Positions 23,150-34,833 are shown, numbered from the stretch's first letter. The stretch: DNA of 64,000 bases from Castanea sativa (GCF_040712315.1 NC_134024.1:28511158-28575157); one strand, 5' to 3'. Numbers and translations: made by a program. The notes: generated by a model not told the origin, from the sequence alone.

Positions 23150-23855
23150 TGTAGGGACACGATTTTCAGATTAAGCCCAAAATGTAAGGGATCTTGGCCT
23201 AGTGAACCTAGAACAATAAATTTGTAGAAAGTGGGTCAAAGAGCTAGGCTTTAGTGCATGGATAACAGTTAATATAGTTGTGGATGATGAGCCAACAAGA
23301 ATTGAACTCGGTTTGTGTGAGAAAGTTTGTCCTCGGCACAGTCCGAGGAGCTCTGTTCTAGTATATATTGGATGAGAATGGTTACAGGAGTTATTGAGAT
23401 TGCTATAGTGCTTTCTCTTCTCCTTTTTTCACCCCCCCTTTTTCTGGGATCTCTACCCTTATTTATATTACATCTCTCCCTTCATCCTTACCCTACACGT
23501 GGACTACATGTGGATAGTTGATGGTTTATGCTGATACTTGTCCTATCAGCCCCCTCTAAAAGTCTTCTGGGGTGGCTATAAGGTTGCCATAATACTGTTC
23601 AGAGGTCACTTCCTCATTAATGAGGTGGTAGCAGCTTTCCCTTAAATATTTTTGAGTCCTTATCCCTCTTGAACGTTCATGATGCTCGTTGCTATCATTA
23701 GAACTTCTTGAAAGGTCATCCTTGATCATTAAGATCTATACCAGATTTGCGTTTAGCTTTATCCGAGAAGATAGTACTCCTTGGACTCAGACCACCCATG
23801 CTTCTCGGCCAAAACCACATGCTCTCGGCCAAAACCTAAAATCCATGACCCCACA
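23150..23855 (-). repeat. 5' LTR of the non-autonomous gypsy element
   Basis: 706 bp, about 98% identical to 20228-20933 by eye. The hairpin at 23330-23349 is intact. The U3 hairpin (about 23762-23785) has changes in both arms (ccgagaa / tccttgg). Confidence 0.93.
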
Positions 23856-24170
23856 ATTATATTTAAATGAATATTTTATATTTGGTCCCTCAAAAATTCA
23901 GTTAGTCTCAATGTGTCTAAAAAAGATTTTTTTTTTTGGGTTGAAATGGTTAGTTAGGCTATAGCTTGTGATCCTCCTCTTAAAACACATTTTAACTTAA
24001 TTTTTTTAAAGATTTTTTTGTTTTTGTTTTTTTTTCTTTATTACATTTTTGGCGTTTTATGTTGCTAAAACCTTTACTAAGGGAAATTGTTTTTCTTCTT
24101 AATCCTATAAAATAAAGGCAAGCCAAGAAGATTACCTTTTTTTAAAATTTTATTTTATTTTTTTATTTCT

Positions 24171-25167
24171 ATAATAAGGAAGTATGTGTATATAATATTA
24201 CACACAGCGTGCGTGTGTGTATGCAGGAGTGCATGTGTCAATATATGTCTAGCAAGCAACGGCAAAAAGTATGGTTTACTTTGTCAAAATTATTTCCTTT
24301 AAAAGCCAAAGATTATTATTTTGATGTAGAAGTAAACTAGAAAATTATCAATATATAACAAGATAGCTCGTTATCATGCTTTTCTTCAGTCAACTTGTGC
24401 TGATGTCTGTATAACCTCCTGGAATGGCTAATTGACACCATAGCTACTCATAAATCTATTATATGTTCCTTCGTGTCAATCTTATCCTAAACTTTGTTTG
24501 GGAATTTTCATTCATAAACTATATGATTAATTTTGTTGCATACATAATTCAACTCTATAAAAATGGACAAAATTAAGCATGTGCTAGCTGCATGTCTGTC
24601 ACTTTGAGGCACAAGCATTTCAGAGGCACTTGCTGTGTCACCATTAAGAATTCTTTATAACTCAAATCAAGACCATTGAGCCCACCATCAAAGGTATGGA
24701 ATGTATATGACATGGAGAGTTTGAAGTTTAAACAATCAAAGACTGATTATTCTAATTTTTTTTGGGGTTCTTCTATCTAAGTAATGCTAAAAGAGTGTTC
24801 AGTGTTCAAAATAAATGGGATTTGAATATGATAAACTAGAGTTCAATTGGCTAACAAAAAAGGAATAGGTTTTGGAGTCCATTCTTAATTTTTGTTATGA
24901 AACATTGAAAGCGATAATTAGTAATAACTAATAACTAGTGAGATATTTAGAAGATTCAGAATTTCAGTTGCATGGGTCACGCCATCGGCTGCACTTGACG
25001 CATGATGCGGGTTGTTAAAAATTTTGCTTTATAAAACTAAACTTTATCAACTACACTTAACCAACGCCCAAAACAAATAATAATTTAACAAAAGATAATT
25101 TTTTCTAAATTTTTTATATAAAAAAATACTCACTTAAAAAAAAATTAAAATAGCAAAGTTTTAAATA
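24171..25167. other. AT-rich DNA, nothing recognised
   Basis: No domain-bearing ORF. A short (GT)n-like stretch lies near 24210. Confidence 0.4.
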
Positions 25168-25635
25168 TGAAATGTTGATGCAGCTGTGTTCAGTGAGCTT
25201 AATGTGTCAGGATTTGGTGTTGTGGTTCGTAATGATAAGGGAGAAGTTATGGCGGCTTTGTCGGCAAGGGTACCCTCTATACAGGATAGCGAATAAGCAG
25301 AAGTTTTGGCGTGTAGAAGAGCTGTGGAGTTTGCTATGGAAGCAGGCTTTATGGAGATAATCTTAGAAGGAGATAATGCTACTGTCATGAAAACCATTAT
25401 GGCTCCAAGCACCAACAGGTCTAGATTGGGATTTGTTTATGAAGACATTTGTTGTATAGGGCAGGGACTTAGAGATTTTTCTGTCAGTTATGTTAAGAGG
25501 ACAGCCAACTCGGTGGCACACTCTTTGGCAAGATTCGCCAAACATTTAACTAGTGAGAGGATATGGTTGGAAGAATCCCCACCTCCTGCTCTTGAAGCTT
25601 TGTATGTTGACAGCTGCAATATAATGAATGAATGA
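25168..25635 (+). pseudogene. LINE-derived RNase H domain (RVT_3 type), 5' truncated
   Basis: The reading frame starts NVDAAVFSELNVSGFGVVVRNDKG, the first strands of a plant LINE RNase H. It continues with LACRRAVEFAMEAG, EGDNATVMKTI and the C-terminal RTANSVAHSLARFA. A single in-frame TAA near 25294 breaks it. The stop TGA at 25633-25635 is followed by an A-rich stretch (25653-25675), as at a LINE 3' end. The upstream RT and endonuclease are absent, so this is a dead 5'-truncated insertion. A domesticated RNase H-like gene is less likely because of the stop. Confidence 0.78.
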
Positions 25636-25784
25636 CGTGCTTGGTTTTGATTTCAAAAAAAAAGAAAAAAAAGAAATGACAAGACAATGAAGACATGATA
25701 ATGTTTTTTTTACGATAGGGCCCTTCAAATTTTCTTATGTCAACACCTAGATTACATGTCAAATTTTGTTATTTAAAATTCTTT

Positions 25785-25905
25785 TATGCCAAGAGCCTTA
25801 CAGACTTGTAGCTCAACTTATTGATATCTTCTGATATTTCCAAAGAAAACATGAAGAGTTCAAATTCTTAATCCCTTCTTGTAAGTTGTATGAATTATAA
25901 AATAA
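25785..25905 (+). mobile_element. tRNA-derived SINE
   Basis: A-box-like tagctcaacttattga and B-box-like gagttcaaattc, about 50 bp apart, then an A-rich tail (aaaataaaaaaag). Same family as 26045 and 11360. Confidence 0.5.
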
Positions 25906-26044
25906 AAAAAGTATTTACTTAGTTTTATTAGTAGGTCAAATGTGCAATAACTCAATTAACCCAAGTTTTATTTGATTTTATAAATTATTCAAAGCTGCTT
26001 AGAATATGGTGATAAAAATAAAAAGTTTATATCAAATATTAAAA

Positions 26045-26150
26045 CTCATTGCCAAGAGCTTTGTAGCTAAAACTAATACTTTCTGATGTTTCCCAAAAGA
26101 GACATCCAGGCTCCAGGGTTTACATACCCTCTCTCCCAATTATAAAATTT
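26045..26150 (+). mobile_element. tRNA-derived SINE, second local copy
   Basis: Starts attgccaagagctttgtagct like its neighbour. The B-box region is degenerate (cagggtttacat). A-rich end. Confidence 0.45.
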
Positions 26151-27394
26151 AAAATAATATATACATATATAAAACTACTTCAAACGAGTTGATTTTTAAA
26201 CTTCACATTTCAATATATGAGACCTTATACGAAGAAGGATCTTAACCATAACCTAGTATTGTTCAGCTTAATGATTAAAAGTAATATGGCAAACCCTTCA
26301 CTTGGAATTGGCTTGGAGATAAGCATTGTCACCTTATTCATATTGTTACATTTCCTAGAAAAAAAAGAAGCTAAAAAAGATGCATATTTTATCTTTTATC
26401 GTATTACTAACAATGGCTACCCAAAATTTCCCACCTTTTCACTTGAATTTTCTACATAAAAAAGGAGGCCTTTGTTTGGAGCTTATGCTATGTATTTTTC
26501 CATTGGTGAAATTGGCTACAGACTCTTTATATTTTTGACTCATTGTAACATTCCTTTTGTTTCATGAGAGCCAACATGGCTTTCATTGACTAAACATCAG
26601 AGTTCATCCCTTCTATTCATGCATAAAATAAATTTTTTTGGCGTTGGAAAATGTTAGAATTATGAATAAATTAGTAGTACTTTTACTACTAATTTAACAA
26701 TTTATACATTTGGAACAATAAGTAGTACTTTTACTACCTTATGGGAGACTATCCTCTCATTCCCTCCAAATTTAACTCAAACGAGAGATTAAATCCAATG
26801 ATCTTTTTTTTTTTTTTTAAATTTATTTATTTTTAATTTATAAAATAAACTTCATTGGTCATAAAATCTCCATGTAAACCATACAAAATTATATAAATGA
26901 CATGTATCACTACAATCTAACTAAAACTAGGAGGGAATTGGGGGAAATTTTCTTATAATCTATGACGTTATCTTTCTACCTTCCATTTAAAAATATCACA
27001 CGTTAATTAAGTTTCACTTATTAAGGAGGAAACTGAACCCATGTGGGGGAGAATATTAAAATAATTATTAAATTCACAATTTTTTTAAGGATTTAAGTTT
27101 TTGTAAAAATTAGTAGTTTGACATAAAAGAATCTGCACCCGTCCTTTTAGTGCTAGAGGAGTTTAATCAAGCACTTCAAAATTTATTTAATGGATTATTC
27201 TCTACTAGTATATGTGCAGTCACAATAAAATTGTATACAGTATACACAATAGAAGACATCTAGAACTTTTCTTTGTTTCAGTAAATAAAGAAACATTTGG
27301 TAGTGAATATTTAAATTACTTTTCTCTAAACAAAATTGACAAGTGCTATGATTGATTCCTACTAAGGGAAAGAAGAAAAAGAAAAAAAGAAGAA
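26151..27394. other. AT-rich DNA, nothing recognised
   Basis: Short ORFs lack domains. A direct repeat of agtagtacttttactac occurs near 26671 and 26721. Confidence 0.4.
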
Positions 27395-28064
27395 GGGCAA
27401 AATGCAAAACTCACCCTCTAAGTTTCACAATTTTTCATTTCAGTCCTCTAAGTTTGGGTTTTGTCATTTCAATACTCTAACTTTCATTCATTCACAATAG
27501 AGTCCTCCGTTAGTATTCTGTTAGTTGTAGCCGTCAACTTACCAAAACGACGCCGTTTTGGACTTTAGTTAATATTTATTTTTCTTTCTTTCTTAATTTT
27601 AGAAAAATGTTAATTAAAAAAAAAAAACTAAATTTGAGGGGAACGACATCATTCCCTCCCCCATGCCTGAAGAACAAAATTAATTCCCACCCCACCCACC
27701 TGATATCTAAGAAACCAAGAATGAGAGGGAGAAAGGGGGAAAGAGAGAGATTGAGAGGGAGAAAGGGAGATCGTGAGGGAGAAAGAGAGGGAGGGACCAA
27801 GAGGGAGGTGCGTGTTCTCGGCGGCTTTTGTTTGTGTGTGTGTGTGTGGATAATCTACTTTATTTGTATGTTTTTTGTTGTTTTGTTTTGTTTTTTTGTG
27901 TGGATGATCTACTTTATTTGTCTGTTTTTTGAACATTTTCACATGTTGTTTTATTATTTTGGAACAACTTGGTCCCCACTCGGAGTTGTTTGCTTTGTGT
28001 GGGATACTTAACACTGTATTTGTTCGCTAATATGTTGGTGTTGTGTTGTGTGTTTCCTTTTTAA

Positions 28065-28334
28065 TTGAAAACTTTCACAGGAAAGATTCTTGGTCAGAAT
28101 TTTACATTGTTTATTCATTACAATGGAGTATTGCACCACTTGGGTAAGAGGAAGTATATAGGTGGTAAGGTGAAAGTTTATGATAATGTGGATTCAAATT
28201 GCTTTTATGTACCAGAGGTAAAGCATTATTGTGCGAAATTGGGGGTATCAGCTTATGGCCAGTTTTATTTTGTTGTGCTTGGGTTGGATCTTCACAATGA
28301 CCTAAGATATTTTTCCAATGATGCTGATACTTAG
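28065..28334 (+). pseudogene. MULE transposase N-terminal PB1-like domain
   Basis: The frame after a possible acceptor (tttcacag, 28073-28080) encodes HYNGVLHHLGKRKYIGGKV followed by an Asp-rich strand and a LDLHNDLRYFSNDAD end. This is the pattern of the PB1-like domain that precedes the MuDR domain in plant MULE proteins. A TAG at 28332 ends it; the acidic linker continues downstream in another frame (28472-28677). Confidence 0.65.
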
Positions 28335-28471
28335 GAACTATTTAAGTGTCTAGACCCCATTGATCTTAGAATAGACATTTATGTTGACCATGCAACCCCT
28401 GTTTAGAAAAAATTGTTAATCAGGGATATCAGTGTTGTTGATGCTTCTGATTTGTTGGTTATGGTGTTGGT

Positions 28472-28677
28472 GTGGAGGATGTGGATGTGGATGTTAATGA
28501 CTTTGATGATGATAATGATGTTGATTTAGAGGATGGGGATAAGGCTCTTGCTGATGAAGAGTTTGAGGAGGGTGGTAATTTGGTGGATGAAGGGAATGAT
28601 GTTGGGGGTCATGATGGGAATGGTGACGTGGGGGATGTGACTTATGACTGGTATAACACTGACTATGATGATCCAGC
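28472..28677 (+). pseudogene. MULE transposase acidic linker
   Basis: An Asp/Glu/Gly/Val-rich low-complexity stretch ending in DYDDPA, where the hAT-like element begins. It joins the PB1-like and MuDR domains in intact relatives. No catalytic residue is expected here. Confidence 0.5.
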
Positions 28678-29834
28678 TAGACGTGGCAGAAGAGTGGGTT
28701 GGGTTGGGTTGGGTCAATTGGGTTACGGGTCAATCGTGTTGCGAGGTAAAAAATGGGTCATTTTAAGCGGTTAGAAATGGGTTGGGTTAATTGGGTTTTA
28801 GGTCGGGTTGACCCGTATTTTTCACATGGAATTATAAAAAAAAAATGTTTAAGAAAACAACATGTATTTGCCATTTAGAAAGTCATGCAACAAATTACTT
28901 GATGTAAAATGTATTTCTTTGAATTTACCACACATATCAAGAATGGGCTCAGTTAAAAAAATTAATACTTGTTCAATAATTTTTATACAAATCCTAGCAT
29001 TACTAAGCAAAACAAAATAACACTAATGATAAGTAAAATAAATACACAAGTTTCATTTCTACACAACATCAACATCCCAAAACATAAAACAAAATTACAA
29101 ATGCCTTATTGGATAACTAATTTGACAAAGAATAAAAACATATAAGAAATTTATAATCTTGAAAACTAATTATATAATCTATTATCAATTGTTGTTGGCA
29201 CTCTTTTAATTTGAGAATATACATTAAAGTTTGATTGTTTGCTTATTTATGTATGGTCTCTTTTATGAATATCATGTCATTGTTAATTAAGCAACGCACA
29301 CTTCAGAAACTATCATAATTTATTTTGAAAAACAGTTTATTTTGGACATGAATTATTAAAAATAGGCCTAAGCATTCATAATTTATGCTAATTTCATTGA
29401 TATTTTTACTTTACTTTACTTTTTTCACACTTATGAATATTTCTCATACATGTCTATAATTTTAAATTTATGTTTTTAACTCTATTGTAATCAGATTATC
29501 TTGGCATGTACTTTGTTATTTGATATCTAACAATCTTTACTCATTACAGAATGCCTCAACCATTCATCTTTCAATTCATTTGCATGTAGTTATGTTAATG
29601 TTTTAATTGTTTCTTTAGAGCTCACAACAAACAATTAAACCAATATTGTCTTAATTTTATTATTTTTTTACCAAAAAATGTTATAAAAAATGGTTTGGGT
29701 CACGGGTTGGGTCGAAAAAATGGGTTGAGTCATGGGTCAATCTTTTTTTGCTTCGGGTCAAAAATCTAGGTTTGGGTTAGGTATTTTTCGGGTTGGGTTG
29801 GGTCAGCAAATTCTGACCCATTTTGCCATGTCTA
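28678..29834. mobile_element. hAT-like non-autonomous element inside the MULE
   Basis: 1157 bp with termini tagacgtggcaga and (reverse complement) tagacatggcaaa. The 8-bp flanks gatccagc (28670-28677) and gacctagc (29835-29842) agree at six positions. Both ends are rich in gggttggg/gacccaaccc. No transposase. Shares a long block with 15595-15955. Confidence 0.7.
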
Positions 29835-30189
29835 GACCTAGCCAATGAAAATTTATATGAAATTATTGTGAATTAAATTGATGGCAATGCTAGTTAGCCT
29901 ACTAGCCCACATAAAGGACAGCCTATCAACCCACATAATGGTCAAGCTCACAAGAACCTACTCCTAATATTGCCAACCATCCATTGTCACACCCACCTAG
30001 TATTGAAAACCAGTCATTATTACACCTAGATCTAGTTCCAATCTTTTTAATTGGCCATTGGATGAAATATCAAGTGGATCTGACTATGCATCCTTAGACT
30101 AGTTGCATTCTCCTAACAATTCTGATGGTGAGCAAAAGAAAAAAAAAATTACCTTAATTCAAGTCTGAATACTTAAATGATCTTGAATT

Positions 30190-30660
30190 TGTGTTGGGGA
30201 TGTCCTTTAGGCACAACAAGCAGTTCAAAGAGTTTACGCGAGCTTACAAGTTAAAGCATGGATATGGCAAATTGTTGTCCAAAAATGAGAAGTCTAGGGT
30301 GAGGTATAAATGTGTTGAAGGTTGTCCTTGGAAGGTGTCTGAAGGTATTGATAAGGATGCAAACTTTTGGATTAGTGCATATATGATACTCATACATGTA
30401 GTAGGTCTTTCTATAGCAAGCAGGTTTCTGAAAATTGGATGGCAGAAAAGTATGTTGACCAATTTCTGGCTAATATTGATTACATAGCTAAAGAATTGTT
30501 AGTTGCAGTGGTGAGGGATGCACAAGTATAGCTTGCCTTGTCCAAGGCATATAGAGCTAGAGAAATTGTTAGAAGCATGGTAAGATAGGACTTTGGTAAG
30601 CAATACACCAAGGTAAGACTATGCAGAGTTAAGCAGATCTAGCCTAGGTACTACAACAAG
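30190..30660 (+). pseudogene. MuDR-type DNA-binding domain of MULE transposase, fragment
   Basis: Encodes LGMSFRHNKQFKEFTRAY, then a VRYKCVEGCPWKV Cys motif and later (shifted frame) QFLANIDYIAKELLVAVVRDA, the typical layout of the plant MuDR N-terminal domain. Frameshifts (near 30400) and a stop (near 30528) break it, and the LTR-like segment follows at 30679. The DDE domain was not found downstream. Confidence 0.75.
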
Positions 30661-30727
30661 AGTGGGTTATGTCTAAATTAATGACAGTAATCAATGGCTC
30701 ACTGATCTAAGACATCTAAGACATATA

Positions 30728-31570
30728 TGTTGGGTTCTAAGAAATTAGGAACTAATTTATTAGAATTTCAATATGTATATGTTGGCAAACCATGATCAAA
30801 ACGTTTAGTCTAGATTTACGCTGCTCAAAGGATGTGTTTGTGTAAAGTTGGAATCGAGTAATTGCAGAAATTACTATTCAATTTCTGCAAGGCTCGATCG
30901 ATCGAAAATTAGACTCGATCGATTGAAGCTCGTGCAGATTGTTTTTTCTGTAGAATTTTCCAACTCAGCCCAAGCTCGTTTGATGTGTAGGGTTTTATGT
31001 TTTATGTCTCATATAAATAGAAAAACCCTAGCCACGTTCTAGATGTTGTTGATATGTTGTGTGTGTGAATCTCTTGTGAGATCTAGAGGTGTTTACCTTC
31101 ATACACACTTAGAGTTATCAAGATCAAGATTGATGTCAAGAGCTTGATGATTGCTTTAGTTGCTGTTTCAAGAATTTAAAGAGAAACACAAGTGGGTGTA
31201 CTTATGGATGCTGTGGATCTGAGAAAGAAGTAGTCCGTGGACTCGGAGCTGTCACGTGATCATGGTAGTAAGTTTTTTGCTTGAGGTAGCAATAGGATGT
31301 TAGTGGTCTAAGTCGCTATTGTAAAACTTCAATTCTTTTATAGTGGATCTTGTTTTATCTTAAGGATAGTTAGGTTAAATCCTCCCCAGGTTTTTTACCG
31401 ATTTAGTTTTCCTGGGTTATTATATCGTTGTGTTATTTATTTTCCGCATTGTTTACTTGATATGATTTACTTGTATTAACCAAGATTTGAATAATTTACC
31501 TAAGTAATCATTTGACTAAATAACAAGGTTAAACAACTGGTTCTTAGGGGGTCTAAAAACGTACAATACA
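30728..31570 (+). mobile_element. Solo LTR-like segment (copia type)
   Basis: Begins TGTTGGGTTCTAAG and ends near acgtaca/atacaatacag. It has a TATA box (catataaatag, about 31011) and a ctcgatcgatcgaaa / ctcgatcgattgaag pair. Flanks atata and ataca could be a worn 5-bp duplication. An exact 18-bp direct repeat (30661-30678 and 31575-31592) lies just outside. Confidence 0.5.
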
Positions 31571-32231
31571 ATACAGTGGGTTATGTCTAAATCATTTTAA
31601 GAGAGAAAAATCTTTCTTAGAATATGTGCTTGAAAATAAGAAACGCTCCCACAATTAAGCTAATACCCACAAGAATAGAAATTGAAAATCTATCTCAAAT
31701 TACCCAAACGGTTTCATAGCCGTCGAGTACACCTACTGGAGCGACGCTGCCTAGTACACCTCCTGGACCGGAGCAGAGCCATCGAGTATCCCTATATAGA
31801 GCTGCCGTAAACACCAGTCTCTCTGTCTCTCTTCTCCCTCTTTCCCCCTCTCAGTCTCTGTTGCCCTTTTTGATCTTTCTTTCTCTCTCTTTGCCCCTCT
31901 TTCTCCTTCAATCTCTCAGTAATCAGTATCGAGCTAGGGTATCAGTGGGTGGGGATTAATTTTATTGTTTAGGCATAGGGGAGGGAATGATGTCGTTCCC
32001 CTCTAATTTAGTTTTTGTTTTTCTAAAATTAAGAAATAAATAAAAAATAAATATTAACTAAAGTCCAAGACGACGTTGTTTTGGTAAGTTGATGGCAACA
32101 ACTAACAGAGTACTAACAGAGGAATCAATTGGGAATGAATGAAATTTAGAGAACTGAAATGACAAAACCCAAAATAAGAGGACTGAAATGAAAAATTGTG
32201 AAACTTAAAAGGTGAGTTTTTCATTTTGGCC

Positions 32232-32540
32232 AAAAAAGTATTACTACTTCATGTATAACTTTCAAAAGAAATTTATCTAATGTTTATATGAGTGATGCTT
32301 GATTCTTGAAAAGAGATATGGTCGTTTTCCATTAGTAGAAAAAAGTACACAAAGAAAGTAAAAAATATTGTCATTTTGTTGAAATACTTAGCTAATCAAG
32401 GAAATGGATTAGTTAGACCTATTGTGATTTTGTATGTTAGAGCACATGGCCAAACCCTATTAAGCACAATGACGTAAAGGAAATGATAGTGTCCATTTGA
32501 GAACAATTTATCTAGCTTTTGTGGAAAGTACTATAAATAA
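32232..32540. other. Spacer between MULE and SINE, nothing recognised
   Basis: AT-rich, no ORF of interest. Confidence 0.4.
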
Positions 32541-32695
32541 AAGGTAAAAGATAGTGGGTTTCAGTTAGCTCATTTGATAAAGTCTTTGGTAATTGAATAA
32601 GAGATTTGGGGTTCAATCCTTGCCTATACCAAAAACTGATTTGTCTTGGTCTAATGATAAAGAACATAATTATTAGAAGCGGATGTAGTAGGTTG

Positions 32696-33725
32696 GGTTG
32701 GGAATTTAGACCCCAGTTGATAGAATTAACAAGTTTTAAACCCAAGTTGTTAATTAGATTTATTATGAATAAAACTTGTTAAAACAAACAAATATCAATA
32801 TTGTCAAAAATAAGTGCAGCGGAAAAGTAAATAAGACAAGATATGATGACCTAGGAAAACCAATGAAACAAACTAGTTTCACAGTAAAAAACGTGGGGGG
32901 AAACCTTCCCGAAAAGTAATTCACTATAGTAAAGAGAGGTTTCAAATCTAGTACAAAACCTTTGTCCCTAGAGACTCTATAATTTTCATAGATGAACTTA
33001 TAGCGGAAACCTTTTACCGCTTCAGAACCTTTGAACTCTTCAATACGCTACCCTTTGATGCATGGATCCTAGTACATGACTAACTTCTTTTCACGAATCC
33101 TAGTATGTGACTCACTCACCAACTTGAGGAAGAAGAATGTTGGCTGCAAAGTTCTTTACTTCATTAATAATGAAGATCAAGAAGCACTTGGTTACAAAAT
33201 CCTAAGGCGCAAAGACGCAGTAGCTTCTTCAGAGAGAACAAGGCATTGGTCACCTTTTTCATGTGTTCTCCTTATATTCTTTTATGTGACAGCCTTTAAA
33301 AAAAATCTTATATATGTCTAGGGTTGTGAGAAAAGAAACCCTACACATACATGTCAGCATGGGCTGAAATCAGATCTGAAAATTCTAATTTTGTAATTCT
33401 CGATAGATAGCTATTTGTCTACAGCTGTTGAGACCTCGATAGATAGCTATCTATTGACAGCTGTTGAGACTCATTAAACCTCGATAGATAGCTATCTATC
33501 GGCAGCTGTCGAGCTATCTGTCCAGCTTTAATGAACAACTTCTCTTCACTTGTTTCTTGGTCCAATCTTCATGGTTTTAATACTAGACTTGAACAACATG
33601 TTTCTTGAATTACTAAACCATCCTAGATCTACCAAATTACAAGTAAAATGTGTTTTGTCAAAGGATTAGCCAATTACATAAAATGTTGACATATGTTCCT
33701 AACATGAATCACATATGTCCTAACA
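32696..33725 (-). repeat. 3' LTR of the deleted Sirevirus
   Basis: 1030 bp, ending tcctaaca on the plus strand. Holds a TATA-like catatataag (minus, about 33310) and three cgatagatagctat motifs, one of which (33482-33501) is a perfect 20-bp palindrome. Confidence 0.92.
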
Positions 33726-34041
33726 ATCTCCCCCTTTGATAATCCGTGACAAAACCACAACAAACAAATTAACATATGAGAGAAGTCATAAATCACTCAA
33801 CTCATACTCACTTGTTAAGTACAGTAAAATCTATTTTAATACAAATTCTTGAAATTTTTTGCAAAAAGAGAGTTCATGGCAAGAAGACTTTGACAACCTG
33901 TATTTCTGAAACATTTTAAATAAAACTCATCAAGGCATCTTAGTGTGAGACAGAAATAAAAGATTGCATAGAGGTAAAGAAACATGTGTATAAAGAGAGG
34001 AAAGAAACAACACATGTAGAGGTAGGTGAAGAAAAAACACA

Positions 34042-34081
<40 letters not shown>

Positions 34082-34781
34082 GAAAAATGAGCACAATGTA
34101 TGTAAACATGGTCACAAGACCGGTGTACAAGAAGACGAAGCTAAAAGAAGCTCCTACAACAATAAGGAGGTAATCACTCCCCCTTACAAGGGCATGTATT
34201 TCTCCCCCTAACATGTAGAATCTTAAAGAGAAACTACATATTCTCAACAATTTCTCCCCCTTTTTGTCATGATTGACAAATGGTACAAGAAGCTAGAAAG
34301 CTTCACTCGAAAAACAAAAAGATGATCAAAGATGATCAAGGGGGCACAAAGAATCTATATAAATGTATGAATGTAATGAAACAAGATACTATGGATAACA
34401 AGATAATAGAAAGATGCAAAACATGTGAAAAACAATGCATGCAAGAGGATCTCAATGGATCGAGAAGTGTCGAGCAGCGATCGAGAAGTGTCGAGCAGCT
34501 ATCGAGCAGTGTCGAGCAGCTATCGAGCCAACCTCGATGGATCTAGAAGGTGTCAAGGAGCTATTGAGATTGCGATAAGAAAAAGCTAAAGAGCTCGATA
34601 GATAGCCTAGCTGTCGAGAGGTGTTGAGGAGCTGTCGAGATTGCTTTGAAAACAGTTTTTCAAGAAGAGAAAAATACAAACATGAATGCAATCAAACATG
34701 CAACTCAACCAAAGATCCAACCAAAATTTTAATCCCTCAAAAAAATCTCTCAATCAAGAAAAATGTCATGCATTTAGATCC

Positions 34782-34833
<52 letters not shown>

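Larger units (their letters stand above)
20228..23855 (-). mobile_element. Non-autonomous Tat-type gypsy derivative
   Basis: 3628 bp with identical-length LTRs (706 bp each), PBS next to the right LTR and a 5-bp target duplication attat (20223-20227 and 23856-23860). Copy B of the flanking duplication is the empty site. The interior is mostly an 81-bp tandem array plus a short remnant of pol. There are about 16 differences between LTRs by eye (about 2%), so the insertion is fairly young. With no gag, RT or integrase, it must have moved using proteins of a relative such as the element at 1-8828. Confidence 0.93.
18932..24170. repeat. Duplicated segment, copy A (interrupted by a MITE and an LTR element)
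   Basis: From atgtgtcctaaattatttat at 18932 onward the sequence matches 54888-55830 in the same orientation, with scattered differences. Copy A contains two insertions absent from copy B: 19210-19874 and 20228-23855. The match ends near 24170 (ttttatttct), where copy B is cut by a Sirevirus LTR. Confidence 0.9.
27395..32231 (+). mobile_element. Mutator-like element (MULE), decayed, with nested insertions
   Basis: Terminal inverted repeats begin gggcaaaatgcaaaactcacc (27395) and, on the other strand, ggccaaaatgaaaaactcacc (ending 32231). They match over about 300 bp, 27395-27710 versus 31940-32231. The 9-bp flanks aaagaagaa and aaaaaagta agree at seven positions, as expected for a worn MULE duplication. 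Inside are a PB1-like domain, an acidic linker and the start of a MuDR transposase DNA-binding domain on the plus strand. The catalytic domain is missing. A hAT-like element (28678-29834) and an LTR-like segment (30728-31570) are inserted. Confidence 0.85.

Noticed and set aside
27607..28014. Long ORFs on both strands at the left MULE end
   Set aside because: They lie in the TIR and a GA-rich repeat (low complexity), with no match to a protein family I know.
28472..28774. Highly acidic 100-codon ORF as a separate gene
   Set aside because: Its 5' part is the normal acidic linker of a MULE transposase and its 3' part runs into the hAT-like element.
32556..32630. tRNA gene suggested by A- and B-box motifs
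   Set aside because: No cloverleaf or acceptor stem can be drawn; flanking duplication and A tail identify a SINE.
33836..34250. Membrane-like ORFs of Val/Cys repeats
   Set aside because: Produced by (CA)n microsatellite sequence in the Sirevirus non-coding region.
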